From contig JAXDJO010000015.1 of NCBI GenBank assembly GCA_034667525.1, positions 85,583 to 149,582 of the forward strand: a DNA stretch of 64,000 bases. Direction: 5' to 3'. The notes beneath the pieces were generated by a model. The model saw only the letters and a list, made by a program, of their open reading frames with translations. It ran no database searches and was not told the DNA's origin. Both the position numbers and the translations under genes were made by a program. Positions 34,701-42,519 of the stretch are shown here, in pieces (position 1 is the first letter of the stretch; the number at the start of each line of letters is the position of its first letter). The stretch is from DATAPE01 sp034667525. Its GTDB lineage: Bacteria; Actinomycetota; CADDZG01; WHSQ01.

Positions 34701-34859
34701 GCAGGGAATCTTGGCGACGCGCTGCGTCGGCACGAGAGCTTCATCGCCGGCGAGACTCTGGCAACTGCGACCCACCACAAGGGAGCACCGCCGGACGCGG
34801 TCGCGACCCGCGTGGAGATCGACGGCGGAGTAGTCGAAGTAGGGCTGCGAAAAGCCTGA
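31704..34859 (+). CDS. ileS: Isoleucyl-tRNA synthetase
   Basis: A 1051-aa class I synthetase of the longer, eukaryote-like type: PTANNKPGIHHVEPR (HIGH-equivalent, about residues 52-66), WDCHGLPVEVEVEKELG, an editing domain with the WTTTPWTL motif, KMSKSLGNVIDPW, then an anticodon-binding helical domain and a C-terminal extension of several hundred residues. This type often gives resistance to mupirocin (family knowledge, not tested). The frame runs further upstream, but only through the antisense of the TraR/DksA gene. ATG 31704 is supported by the TAAAGT box 7 nt before it. Confidence 0.97.
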   Translation: MASRPYRPVDTRVSFPEMEKRVAQAWAEGDIFHRSLEQRQGRPEWVFYEGPPTANNKPGIHHVEPRAFKDIFCRFQTMRGRYVFRKAGWDCHGLPVEVEVEKELGIKLKRDIEEKVGIETFVQLCRDSVKRYVDEHALFTERIGFWVDMDDAYWTLDPSYIETVWWLLKQIWDKGLLEEDFRVVPYCPRCETSLSAHEQHQTDAYKMVTDPSAYVRFPLEDEPETALLIWTTTPWTLVANMAVAVNPGLIYAKVADPVLPGHWLVLARDRVDELIGEAAEIAEEIAGDGLVGRRYLPPYGFVEPGAKGHRAYAAGFVTTDDGSGIVHLAPYGEEDMEVAKAEDLPVAQMIDPSGRVIEEGGAFAGLQVKEADPRIIADLQERDLLLKAEDYEHSYPHCWRCQTALIYYPHKDWYIRTSQMRAELQASNEEINWQPPTIKFGRFGNWLENNVDWALSRDRYWGTPLPIWRCGEGHATCVGSFQELEELSHLNLAGFDPHRPHVDEILLVCPQCGDQARRVPAVIDAWFDSGAMPFAQWHFPFENEDVFEKRFPADFISEAIDQTRGWFYSLLAIATLVRGQNSYRNVVVLGHIVDANGKKMSKSLGNVIDPWTVLDAQGADALRWTLLTAGNPWASRRMSAQIVEEALRKHLMTLWNTYAFWITYASLEGFDPGSQSLPVTERPVIDRWILAELGDTVEVVTATLDSLDAASGGRRLESFVDDLSNWYVRRSRRRFWRSGQDADTASAFLTLWECLVTVAQISAPYTPFVSDEIYTNLTSPAAVAPDSVHLSDWPVVPPEWADDDLRHQMSVVRRVVALGRSARTEAKVRVRQPLARALVVLPSNEREDLSSLAPLVAEELNVKDVEIAHGLEELVSYSIKPRFNTLGPRFGRRVKDVAKKLEESDAHALVAELEARDTVTLSLDGEEISLSREDLDVRVEGREGFSLVQDGAYGVALDLDLTPELKAEGAAREVVRATQDLRKTSGLAVEDRIELWLSGAGNLGDALRRHESFIAGETLATATHHKGAPPDAVATRVEIDGGVVEVGLRKA

Positions 34860-34904
34860 CTTCATTTCAAACTGGAGGGCCACCGCCAGACGTGGCTCGG
34901 GTCC

Positions 34905-34977
34905 GTTTTGTGGTCGGAGCTCCACGCCATAGGTGGTCCGGCCCTGTTTTGTGGTCGGAGCTCCACCCCATAGGTGG
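34905..34977. repeat. Tandem 32-bp direct repeat between ileS and divIVA
   Basis: Two copies, 34905-34936 and 34946-34977, differ at one of 32 bases (period 41). Each starts GTTTTGTGGTCGG and ends CCATAGGTGG. Each contains the palindrome GGAGCTCC, and CCACC/GGTGG can pair in the second copy. It lies between the convergent 3' ends of ileS and divIVA, so it may serve as a terminator or recombination-prone spacer. No coding role is evident. Confidence 0.8.
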
Positions 34978-34993
34978 CGGAGCTCGCAAAGAA

Positions 34994-35635
34994 TCAGGGT
35001 TCGGAGGGTTGGCGGGACGGGAGGGGGCCCGTGTTGGGCTGCCTCTTCTGCGGCCGTTGCACGGGGGGCGGCTGGGTGTGCATCTCGCGGGGCGATCCGT
35101 TGGGGGCCGAGGGGTGGCGGGCATGGCTCTGAAGGGTGGCCAGGCTCTTCAGCTGTCCCTCGAGGAAGCCCTGCAGGCGGGACTTGAGATCGGTCTCGTA
35201 GGTTTCCAGGCGTTCGATCGTCTGATCCAGCTCTTGCTTGTGCAACTGATGGCGCCGATCGTCCTCGCCGATGCGTCGGGCGATCTCCGCTTCTGCCTCC
35301 GCCAGCTTCGAGGTCGTTTCCTGATCGACCTGCCGGGCCCGCTCCCCGGCCTCGGAGAGAAGCTGTTCGGCCTTCGCCTTAGCTTTGCCGACCGCTTCTT
35401 CCGCAGCTTGCTGCGCGCTCACCAGCGTCTGCTTCAGCATGTCTTCGGTGGTGCGGCTGGTCGAAACGGTTTGGTCGAGCTCGGTCATACGCCGCTGCAA
35501 TGCGACGTTCTCCCGCTGGAGACGGTCCAGGGCTTCCGCGATCTTGTCGAGGAAGTCGTCCACCTCTTCCTGGTTGTATCCGCGCCACGCGTCGTGGAAC
35601 TCCTTGTCGTGGATCTCGCGGGCGGTGACTTCCAT
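34994..35635 (-). CDS. divIVA: DivIVA/Wag31 polar growth protein
   Basis: The 213-aa protein starts with the DivIVA membrane-binding domain (REIHDKEFHDAWRGYNQEEVDDFLDKIAEALDRL), followed by long coiled coils (about 30-165) and a Pro/Gln/Arg-rich tail. It marks curved membrane at poles and septa and organises wall growth; in actinobacteria (Wag31) it is phosphorylated by PknA/B kinases. It is the last gene of the ftsZ-distal group. Confidence 0.94.
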   Translation of the reverse strand: MEVTAREIHDKEFHDAWRGYNQEEVDDFLDKIAEALDRLQRENVALQRRMTELDQTVSTSRTTEDMLKQTLVSAQQAAEEAVGKAKAKAEQLLSEAGERARQVDQETTSKLAEAEAEIARRIGEDDRRHQLHKQELDQTIERLETYETDLKSRLQGFLEGQLKSLATLQSHARHPSAPNGSPREMHTQPPPVQRPQKRQPNTGPLPSRQPSEP

Positions 35636-35699
35636 GGCGTCAGTATCCCAGAATCAGTTACGAAAACGCGTGTTATCTAGCGCAAACACAAACCGGCTT

Positions 35700-35951
35700 T
35701 TAAGGTCCGCAGAGCGCCCCCATGATCAGCTGCAGGATGATGAAGATGAAGATCGGCGAGAGGTCGAGGCCGCCGATCGGCGGGATGAAGCGCCGGAAGA
35801 AGGCCATGATCGGTTCGGTCAGGTCGTAGATCACCCGGATCACGGGGGCGAGCGCGTCGGGCGGCGACCAGAACATCGTCGCCCACGACAGGATGATCCG
35901 GGCTATCAGGATGTATTGGTACGCCTGCAGGGCGTAACAGATGATGAACAA
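35700..35951 (-). CDS. YggT-family membrane protein
   Basis: An 83-aa protein with two hydrophobic helices and the YggT pattern ILSW near the first helix and LTEPIMAFFRRFIPPIGGLDLSPI. YggT proteins sit next to division genes in Gram-positive bacteria; their role is poorly known. The start is TTG 35951 with CAGGA 6 nt upstream. It is 11 nt after sepF and probably cotranscribed. Confidence 0.9.
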   Translation of the reverse strand: MFIICYALQAYQYILIARIILSWATMFWSPPDALAPVIRVIYDLTEPIMAFFRRFIPPIGGLDLSPIFIFIILQLIMGALCGP

Positions 35952-35962
35952 AGCGGGTCCTG

Positions 35963-36424
35963 CTAGGCCTGATTGAAGAAGCCGCGCTCCTCCAAGAACC
36001 GACGACGTTCCTCGGCAGAAACCTGCACCCCTCGAGGAGTTAGCAGGAACACCCGGTCCGCCACCTGCTGCATCGAACCGGCCAATCCATAGGCGAGCCC
36101 GCTGGCGAAGTCCACGAGGCGGCGGGCTATGTCGGGTGACGCCCCGGCGAGGTTCATAATCACCGAGAAACCCTCCCGGTACTTGTCGCCGATCTCCTGG
36201 GCGTCGTTGAAGGCCGCAGGACTGACCAGGTGGAAGCGAGCCGAAGGGGGCGTTGGGATGGTGCGGACGACTGCATCGCGTCTGGCCGGCCTGGGCTCCG
36301 GGCTGCGGGAGATCGACCGAGGGGCCGGCTCCGGAGCGGGTTCGTCCTCGTAGCCATACTCGTCAGGCTCGTCGTCCTCGACCAAACCAAGGTAGATGAG
36401 GGTTTTCCTCCACGCGCCGGCCAT
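35963..36424 (-). CDS. sepF: Cell division protein SepF
   Basis: A 153-aa protein with an N-terminal amphipathic membrane-binding stretch (MAGAWRKTLIYLGLV), an acidic then Pro/Arg linker, and a SepF core (FNDAQEIGDKYREGFSVIMNL, FASGLAYGLAGSMQQVADRVFLLTP). SepF tethers FtsZ to the membrane and replaces FtsA, which is absent. ATG 36424 is preferred over the longer frame: it gives the family N-terminus and lies 6 nt after TATCCT (36436 to 36431). The gap from yggS is 37 nt. Confidence 0.94.
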   Translation of the reverse strand: MAGAWRKTLIYLGLVEDDEPDEYGYEDEPAPEPAPRSISRSPEPRPARRDAVVRTIPTPPSARFHLVSPAAFNDAQEIGDKYREGFSVIMNLAGASPDIARRLVDFASGLAYGLAGSMQQVADRVFLLTPRGVQVSAEERRRFLEERGFFNQA

Positions 36425-36461
36425 GGCCGAAGGATATAGCGGAGATGGCCTCTGGAAGCGG

Positions 36462-37166
36462 CTAATGAGCGCGAGAGCCGAAGATCGCTTCCCCCACACG
36501 CACGATGGTGGCCCCCTCTTCGACGCCTACTTCGAAGTCGCGCGACATGCCCATGGACAAACCGATCGCGCCCGGGAGGGCCGCTGCGACCTCATCTCGC
36601 AATGCCGCCAGTTGCCGGAAGTAGGGACGCGAGGTCTCGGGCTGCTCGGAGAAGGGGGCCATGGTCATCAGGCCGGTGACATTGATGTGTTCGAGCGCCC
36701 CCACACCTTGCGCCAGAGCCACCGTGCGGGCCGGCTCGACGCCGTGCTTGTTCGCCTCCCCCGTCACGTTGACCTCGATCAGAACGTCCTGCACGGTGCC
36801 CACCGAATCCGCCCGGCGTGAGATCGTCTCGGCCAGCTCGAGGCGATCGACCGAGTGGATCAGACTGGCGACCCCGGCGACCAGACGCACCTTGTTGGTC
36901 TGAAGGGGGCCGACGAAATGCCATCGCACGGCGTTGCCGAGCACCGCGACCTTCTCTTTCAACTCCTGCGCACGATTCTCTCCCAGGTCGGTTGCGCCCG
37001 CGTCGATCGCGCTCTGCAGGACGCCGGCTGGAAAGGTTTTGGATACCGCTACCAGTGATATCTCCGAGGCATCGCGTCCGGATCGTTCGGCCGCCGTCGC
37101 GATGCGTTCCCGAACGCGAAGCAAACGCTCCTCTAGCCCCGCGGTGGAGTCACTCGTGCTTGCCAT
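36462..37166 (-). CDS. yggS: YggS/PLPBP-family pyridoxal-phosphate homeostasis protein
   Basis: The 234-aa TIM-barrel-like protein has VAVSKTFPAGVLQSAIDAG (PLP-binding Lys), LGENRAQELKEK, WHFVGPLQTNKVR, VNVTGEANKHG, LSMGMSRDFEVGVEEGATIVRVG. It carries PLP and balances vitamin B6 pools; it is not an enzyme. ATG overlaps the pgeF stop by 1 nt. Its place between pgeF and sepF is standard in actinobacteria. Confidence 0.95.
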   Translation of the reverse strand: MASTSDSTAGLEERLLRVRERIATAAERSGRDASEISLVAVSKTFPAGVLQSAIDAGATDLGENRAQELKEKVAVLGNAVRWHFVGPLQTNKVRLVAGVASLIHSVDRLELAETISRRADSVGTVQDVLIEVNVTGEANKHGVEPARTVALAQGVGALEHINVTGLMTMAPFSEQPETSRPYFRQLAALRDEVAAALPGAIGLSMGMSRDFEVGVEEGATIVRVGEAIFGSRAH

Positions 37167-37909
37167 CAGGGCTCAACGAGGGCCAGGAATGCCCCTTGCC
37201 GGCCCGTTACGCCGTCACGACGGTAGGAGAAATAGTTCGGATCGCACGAAGTGCACGCGTCGGCGCTAACGACATGTTCAACGCCCGCACGGCGGAGCGC
37301 GAACGAGGACGCCTCCGAGGGGTCGACCCGATCCGGCCCGGCCACCGGCAGACCGGCAGCGCGAAAAGCCTCGATCACTTCCGGGCCCACCTGATAGCAG
37401 CAGGCGTGGATGCACGGACCGATCCATGTAGCAGTGACCGGCGCGACCGCGTCGACTGCACTCTCGATGACTCCTGCGACCAACCCCCTCCATCCCGCGT
37501 GCGCAACCGCGATCCCACGACCACCGACCAGCAGCACGGCCGCGCAGTCTGCGGTAAGGATCCCGAGAACCGGACCGGGCTCGTCCGCCGTGATGATGTC
37601 GCCGTCGCCAAGCACACCTGATCTTCCGGCAGGGGCGTGGAGGCGCCCGGTGCCATGCACCTGGCGCGCCAGCGCCAGAGAAGCCAGCGGGAAGTCGATC
37701 GCTGCTGCTGCCCGGCGACGGTTCTCGGCGACCCGATCGGGACGATCACCTCCTCGCCCGGCCAAATTGAGCGAATCGAAGGGGGGTTCACTAACTCCAC
37801 CGCGCCGCGATGAGAAGGCAACGAGCCAACCTCGCTCCCGCGCCCGGAGATCGGTCAGCACGCCGACGCCACCCTTCGTGGCGGCATCCAACGCGGGCTC
37901 ATGGTTCAC
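37166..37909 (-). CDS. pgeF: PgeF/YfiH-family (LACC1-like) multifunctional purine nucleoside enzyme
   Basis: A 247-aa protein with FSSRRGGVSEPPFDSLNLA, LARQVHG, LTADCAAVLLVGG, AVAHAGWRGLVAGV and GPCIHACCYQVG, the Cys/His metal-site motifs of the family. Members act as purine nucleoside phosphorylase and deaminase, and as peptidoglycan editing factor in E. coli. The start is uncertain; GTG 37909 (VNHEPAL) gives a normal length, and the longer frame lies in ftsZ antisense. It follows ftsZ after a strong stem-loop. Confidence 0.92.
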   Translation of the reverse strand: MNHEPALDAATKGGVGVLTDLRARERGWLVAFSSRRGGVSEPPFDSLNLAGRGGDRPDRVAENRRRAAAAIDFPLASLALARQVHGTGRLHAPAGRSGVLGDGDIITADEPGPVLGILTADCAAVLLVGGRGIAVAHAGWRGLVAGVIESAVDAVAPVTATWIGPCIHACCYQVGPEVIEAFRAAGLPVAGPDRVDPSEASSFALRRAGVEHVVSADACTSCDPNYFSYRRDGVTGRQGAFLALVEP

Positions 37910-37925
37910 AGCGTGGCCCGGCGCG

Positions 37926-37953
37926 ATAGACGGGGCCCGAAGGCCCCGTCTAT
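37926..37953 (-). terminator. Stem-loop with UUCG tetraloop between ftsZ and pgeF
   Basis: A perfect 12-bp stem (37926-37937 with 37942-37953, arm ATAGACGGGGCC) whose loop reads UUCG, closed by C-G, in minus-strand RNA. This is an exceptionally stable tetraloop. No U-tract follows, so it may be a partial terminator or a 3' stabiliser that raises ftsZ mRNA over downstream genes. Confidence 0.7.
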
Positions 37954-37973
37954 AGGGAAGAGGTCGGTAGCTT

Positions 37974-39089
37974 TTATTCGTTGCGGAGGAACGAAGGGAT
38001 GTCGAGGTCGTCCTCTCCAGCATCGAAGACGAGATGGTCGCGGTCCGAGCTCCCAGCGAAGGACGAGTCCGATTCGCCGACCCCCGCGAGCGAGAAGATC
38101 TCCTCATCCGGCTTGACCAGCTCTTCCGCTTCGCGCTGGCCCCACCTGTCGAATCCTGCGGCGATGACCGTCACGCGCACTTCATCTCCCAGCGTGTCGT
38201 CGACGACCGCTCCAAAGATGATGTTGGCGTCGGGATGCGCCGCGGTCGAGATGATGTTGGCTGCCTCGTTGACCTCGAAAAGGCCGAGGTCCGAGCCGCC
38301 TGCGATATTGAGCAGCACACCCCGTGCACCTTCTATTGACGCTTCCAGTAAAGGTGAGGAGATAGCCGCTTTAGCTGCCTCCGAAGCACGCGCTTCACCG
38401 CGCGCTTGACCGATCCCCATCAGCGACGATCCGGCGTCGGTCATCACGGCTTTCACGTCGGCGAAGTCCAGATTGATCAAGCCGGGAGTGGTGATGAGAT
38501 CGGTGATCCCCTGCACCCCCTGCAACAGCACTTCGTCTGCCATCCGGAAGGCCTCGAGCATGGACGTCGATTGCGTGCCCACCTGGATCAAGCGGTCGTT
38601 CGGGATCACGATCAGGGTGTCGACCTTCTCTTTGAGATTCGCGATGCCCTGCTCGGCCTTCACCGCGCGCTGGCGGCCTTCGAAGCCGAACGGGCGCGTC
38701 ACGACACCGATCGTCAAGGCGCCCACGGACTTAGCGATCTCCGCCACGATAGGAGCGCCGCCGGTGCCAGTTCCGCCACCCTTGCCCGCGGTGATGAAGA
38801 CCATGTCGGCGCCCTTCAGGACCTGCTCGATCTCCTCGCGGTGATCCTCGGCGGCCTGCCGCCCCACCTCCGGGTTGGCGCCGGCCCCGAGGCCACGGGT
38901 GAGCTCGCGGCCGATGTCCAGCTTCACGTCCGCGTCGGACATCAACAACGCCTGCGCGTCGGTGTTGACCGCGATGAACTCGACTCCCTTCAGACCTACG
39001 TCGATCATGCGATTGACCGCGTTGACGCCACCGCCCCCTATGCCGACAACCTTGATCACGGCCAGATAATTCTGGGGTCCTGTCGCCAT
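37974..39089 (-). CDS. ftsZ: Cell division GTPase FtsZ
   Basis: A 371-aa tubulin homologue: IKVVGIGGGGVNAVNRMID, the GTP signature GGGTGTGGAPI, NLDFADVKAVM, and the C-terminal binding peptide DLDIPSFLRNE that contacts SepF and other partners. It forms the Z-ring. ATG 39089 has AAAGGAGG 4 nt upstream; the longer frame adds unconserved residues. It has its own 249-nt upstream region. Confidence 0.98.
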   Translation of the reverse strand: MATGPQNYLAVIKVVGIGGGGVNAVNRMIDVGLKGVEFIAVNTDAQALLMSDADVKLDIGRELTRGLGAGANPEVGRQAAEDHREEIEQVLKGADMVFITAGKGGGTGTGGAPIVAEIAKSVGALTIGVVTRPFGFEGRQRAVKAEQGIANLKEKVDTLIVIPNDRLIQVGTQSTSMLEAFRMADEVLLQGVQGITDLITTPGLINLDFADVKAVMTDAGSSLMGIGQARGEARASEAAKAAISSPLLEASIEGARGVLLNIAGGSDLGLFEVNEAANIISTAAHPDANIIFGAVVDDTLGDEVRVTVIAAGFDRWGQREAEELVKPDEEIFSLAGVGESDSSFAGSSDRDHLVFDAGEDDLDIPSFLRNE

Positions 39090-39338
39090 GCGACCTCCTT
39101 TAACGGCCTGAACCGCAGGTTGAGACTTGCCGGATCTTCGACTCGTTCTTACGGACATCGGCATTTCCCCTGGTCAGGAGGGGTGGTCTACTCCCTCATC
39201 CTCCACTTCAGGCTTAATGTTATGTCAACCTGAACGAACGGTTGAGGAATCTAGTACCTGAAGCCGCGTCCGTCAACCACGCGCGCCGATCCGCATTGCG
39301 AATGCAGGCGCTCGGCCGACGCCGGCGACCTGCCGCGG
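39090..39338 (-). promoter_or_regulatory. ftsZ upstream region with candidate promoter and palindrome
   Basis: The 249-nt gap between ftsQ and ftsZ contains TTGACA on the minus strand (39228 to 39223) flanked by an inverted repeat TTCAGG (39207-39212) and CCTGAA (39229-39234). No convincing -10 lies 16-18 nt on, so the promoter call is weak. A separate ftsZ promoter is common in actinobacteria. AAAGGAGG is the ftsZ ribosome-binding site. Confidence 0.4.
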
Positions 39339-40199
39339 TCAGGTGGAGGAGGGACTCGGGCTCGCGCTGGAACTGGGACTGGCAGTGGGCGACGCGGTCG
39401 TCGACGTGGACGCCGCTGGGGTGGGCGTGACCACCGGCGCTACCGCGGGGCTCGTTGGTACCCGCACGTCTATGTACGAGGCCCCCGTTCCCTCTACGAC
39501 CGTCTTGTGAAGAAGCGCAAGCAGCACGCGGTTCTTATCTCTGAGGTTCTGGGGACCTCCATAGCGAACCGTGGTTCCGTCCTTCAGCGACATGGTGATG
39601 GCATCAACAGTAGGAGCGAACACCGCCACCACCTGGCCGGCCAGCTCAGGGGGCAGCGAGCGCCACGCCCTCAGTGCTCCGGCTCCCGCGGCGCTGGTCA
39701 GGCGCAGCCCTGGGCGGACCTGCGGCACGTGCACTCCCGCGATCGTCGGTAGCTGCTTATGGCCCCCGTGCGCCGCAGCGATGACATAACCCGACGAGTC
39801 GATCAGCCAGTGCGAGGAACCTACCGACAATTGCAATGCGGGATGGCGTTCGAGGATGCGGACGCGAACGGTTCCGGGGAGACTCCTCTCTACGCGGGCA
39901 CGGCGCACCCACGGCAGGCCCTCAACCGCGTGGACCACTCTCGAAGTCGATAACAACAGCAGATTGGTGCCGCTGCCGATCCCGGCCACCCGTTCGACCT
40001 CCGCCGGGGTGACATGTTGCGACCCCGACACGCGCACCATATGCACGTGCAAGAGCGGCGACCAGAAAGCCGCCCACACGATCACGACGATGATTGCAAC
40101 CGTCACTAAGCTGCCGAGGAATCGCTTCTTTCGTGACCGCTCTATCGCCTTCCGCCGCCTCGTGATGCGCGGATCGGTCCGCGCCCTGGTAGCGGTCAC
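39339..40199 (-). CDS. ftsQ: Cell division protein FtsQ/DivIB
   Basis: A 286-aa bitopic protein: basic cytoplasmic N-terminus (RITRRRKAIERSRKKR), one transmembrane helix (about 29-48), a POTRA domain (VRVSGSQHVTPAEVERVAG) and the beta domain. The last 40 residues are a Pro/Ser/Thr/Ala tail (SPTASPSSSASPSPSST) that the family usually lacks, likely exposed near the wall. It assembles with FtsL/FtsB and recruits the septal synthase. Start GTG 40199 overlaps the murB stop (GTGA). Confidence 0.92.
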   Translation of the reverse strand: MTATRARTDPRITRRRKAIERSRKKRFLGSLVTVAIIVVIVWAAFWSPLLHVHMVRVSGSQHVTPAEVERVAGIGSGTNLLLLSTSRVVHAVEGLPWVRRARVERSLPGTVRVRILERHPALQLSVGSSHWLIDSSGYVIAAAHGGHKQLPTIAGVHVPQVRPGLRLTSAAGAGALRAWRSLPPELAGQVVAVFAPTVDAITMSLKDGTTVRYGGPQNLRDKNRVLLALLHKTVVEGTGASYIDVRVPTSPAVAPVVTPTPAASTSTTASPTASPSSSASPSPSST

Positions 40200-41149
40200 T
40201 GAAGCGCCTCCGCAGCTCGATCCTCAAAGGGGCCAACGAAGCGGATCTCCGGCTCGAGCTCCACTCCCGATGAATCCCTTACGCGGCGGCGCACTTCCTG
40301 GACCAGGTCGTAGATGTCTTGAGCGGTCGCTCCCTCGCCGGCCATAAAGAAGTTGGCGTGCAGCTCGGAAACCGCAGCCCCGCCGATGCGGAATCCCTTC
40401 AATCCAGCGGCCTCTACGAGATGGCCGGCAGATCCTCCCGGGGGGTTCTTGAAGACGCTGCCGGCATTCTGGGCAGCTCCCGGCTGAGTATCGGAACGGT
40501 GCTTTCGGTATCCATCCATCCGTTCTCGGATCGATGCCGGGTCACCCGGTTCGAGCTGGAAGGTTGCGTCGATAACAAGGTCCTTCTCCGTGAGCTCCGA
40601 ACGCCGGTAGGCAAAGCCGAGAGAAGAAGCGGAAGGCTGCCGCAACTCGAGGCCATCGAGATCAAAAACGGTAATCGAGGACAGTCGATCCGAGATCTCA
40701 CTTCCGTGGGCGCCGGCATTCATCCGGACCGCCCCGCCGACCGATCCAGGGATCGAGATCGTGAACTCCATACCCGTCAGCGACCGGCGGGCAGCCCAGT
40801 TCGCCAGTTGGGGAAGGGTACTCGAAGCTCCTGTCACGAACCCGGTCGGTCCGGCGCTCTTGAGCCACGCGAACGCCGCTCCCATCCGTATGACCACGCC
40901 GGGAAATCCCTGGTCCGAGATCACGAGGTTAGAGCCCCTTCCCAGGATCAATATCGACGGCGGGGCCCCGGGATCGCCTTCCCGGAGGGCCTCCCCCAAC
41001 AACTGGAGATCTGCAGCCGCAACCGGCTCGACGTAAAGGGCGGCAGGTCCGCCCAGCCGGTACGTTGTGTATCTCGCGAGGTTGAACTCGGTCTCGACGC
41101 GTGCGTGGGTGCTGGTGCGGAGCCGCTCTGCCACTTCGGCGAAAGTCAT
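40196..41149 (-). CDS. murB: UDP-N-acetylenolpyruvoylglucosamine reductase
   Basis: A 317-aa flavoprotein: YTTYRLGGPAALYVEP, ILGRGSNLVISDQGFPGVVI (FAD binding), IPGSVGGAVRMNAGAHG, YRKHRSDTQPGAAQNAGSVFKNP (catalytic Ser in the AGSVFKNP motif), ELHANFF. It reduces the enolpyruvyl group to make UDP-MurNAc. ATG 41149 overlaps the murC stop (ATGA); the longer frame is murC antiframe. Confidence 0.97.
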   Translation of the reverse strand: MTFAEVAERLRTSTHARVETEFNLARYTTYRLGGPAALYVEPVAAADLQLLGEALREGDPGAPPSILILGRGSNLVISDQGFPGVVIRMGAAFAWLKSAGPTGFVTGASSTLPQLANWAARRSLTGMEFTISIPGSVGGAVRMNAGAHGSEISDRLSSITVFDLDGLELRQPSASSLGFAYRRSELTEKDLVIDATFQLEPGDPASIRERMDGYRKHRSDTQPGAAQNAGSVFKNPPGGSAGHLVEAAGLKGFRIGGAAVSELHANFFMAGEGATAQDIYDLVQEVRRRVRDSSGVELEPEIRFVGPFEDRAAEALQ

Positions 41150-42519
41150 CCGTCGGCCCGCCTGGCAAGAAACTCGTCTGCCACGGTCGTGATATCTCCG
41201 GCGCCGAGAGTCAAGAGAACGTCGCCACTGTGCGTCATCTGCTCGAGATAGTCCAGCAGCTCGTTGCGGTGCGGCAGGTAGGCCACGGGTCGTCCCGGGA
41301 GACGGGTGCACACGGCATCGGCAACGAGCTTTCCCGTCACGCCCGGTACCGGATCCTCCCCCGCTCCGTAGATATCGGTTACAACGATCCGATCGGCGTC
41401 GGCGAACGCGCAGCCGAAGTCTCGATAGAACGCTCTCGTGCGCGAATACCGGTGGGGCTGGAATACCGCCACCACGCGCGCCCAGCGCCCGTCCCGAGTC
41501 CCTAACTTCGCCGCCGACAGAACCGCCCTTACCTTGGAAGGGTTGTGTGCGTAGTCGTCGACGATGGTTATCCCACGAGTCGAGCCACGCCATTGGAACC
41601 TGCGTTCCACTCCATGAAAAGTGGAAAGGCCTCGCGCTACTGCCTCGACGGCGGTGCCGGCCCCGATGCAAGCTCCCGCGGCCGCCAGCGCGTTGGCCAC
41701 GTTGTATCCCCCCGGAACCTGAAGAACAACATCCGCAGCTTCGGAGCCGTAGCGAAGAGCAAACTCGGTTCGGTCTCCGTACAGCGTTAGGTTCTCGGCC
41801 CTCAGATCGCCGGCCTCACCGAAAGTGATCGTCGAGAGCTGCAACTCCTTGCAGCGAGCCACCAGTTGATTCTCTCGCTCCGGCACAACGGCGATGCGGG
41901 TGACCGAAGAAACGAATTTCCCAAAGCCATCCTGGATGTTCTGCAGCGAGCCCCAGTGGTCGAGGTGGTCGGCGTCCACGTTCGTGACGACGCCGATGGT
42001 AGGGCGAAGCAACAAGAAGGAGCCGTCGCTCTCGTCGGATTCCGCGACAACCAACCCGCTCCCGGATCGCGCGTTCGTACCGGAATCGTTGAGCCCACCC
42101 CCCACGAGATAGGTGGGATCCGCACCGGTCGATTGCAGGATCGAGACGATCATCGAGGTAGTCGTCGTCTTTCCATGGGTACCTGCAACGACCACCGATT
42201 CGGTGTCGTTGACCAGAGCCGCCAGGGCATCCCCGCGCGTCACTATCTCGGTCCCAGCTTCGCGAGCCGCCACCACCTCAACGTTGGTGGGGGGGATGGC
42301 AGAGGAGACCACGACCATATCGGCACCTTCGACGTGCCGCGCATCGTGACCAACGCAGACCTCGGCACCCATCGCCTCCAGGAGGACCGAGGCTCGAGAC
42401 TTCTTCAGGTCCGAGCCGCTGATCTCAAAGCCGCGCTCGAGCAGCACCTTCGCGATGGCGGACATGCCGACACCGCTGATCCCCACAAAATGCACACGCA
42501 TGGGGGTTGAGAGTCTCAT
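41146..42519 (-). CDS. murC: UDP-N-acetylmuramate--L-alanine ligase
   Basis: A 457-aa Mur ligase: VHFVGISGVGMSAIAKVLLERG, ATP loop VVAGTHGKTTTTSM, then FHGVERRFQWRG, DDYAHNPSKVRAVLSAA and VFQPHRYSRT. It adds L-Ala to UDP-MurNAc. ATG 42519 overlaps the murG stop (ATGA); a second in-frame ATG lies at 42501. Confidence 0.97.
   Translation of the reverse strand: MRLSTPMRVHFVGISGVGMSAIAKVLLERGFEISGSDLKKSRASVLLEAMGAEVCVGHDARHVEGADMVVVSSAIPPTNVEVVAAREAGTEIVTRGDALAALVNDTESVVVAGTHGKTTTTSMIVSILQSTGADPTYLVGGGLNDSGTNARSGSGLVVAESDESDGSFLLLRPTIGVVTNVDADHLDHWGSLQNIQDGFGKFVSSVTRIAVVPERENQLVARCKELQLSTITFGEAGDLRAENLTLYGDRTEFALRYGSEAADVVLQVPGGYNVANALAAAGACIGAGTAVEAVARGLSTFHGVERRFQWRGSTRGITIVDDYAHNPSKVRAVLSAAKLGTRDGRWARVVAVFQPHRYSRTRAFYRDFGCAFADADRIVVTDIYGAGEDPVPGVTGKLVADAVCTRLPGRPVAYLPHRNELLDYLEQMTHSGDVLLTLGAGDITTVADEFLARRADG

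Noticed and set aside
34905..34977. CRISPR array
   Set aside because: Only two repeat units with a 9-bp spacer and no cas genes.
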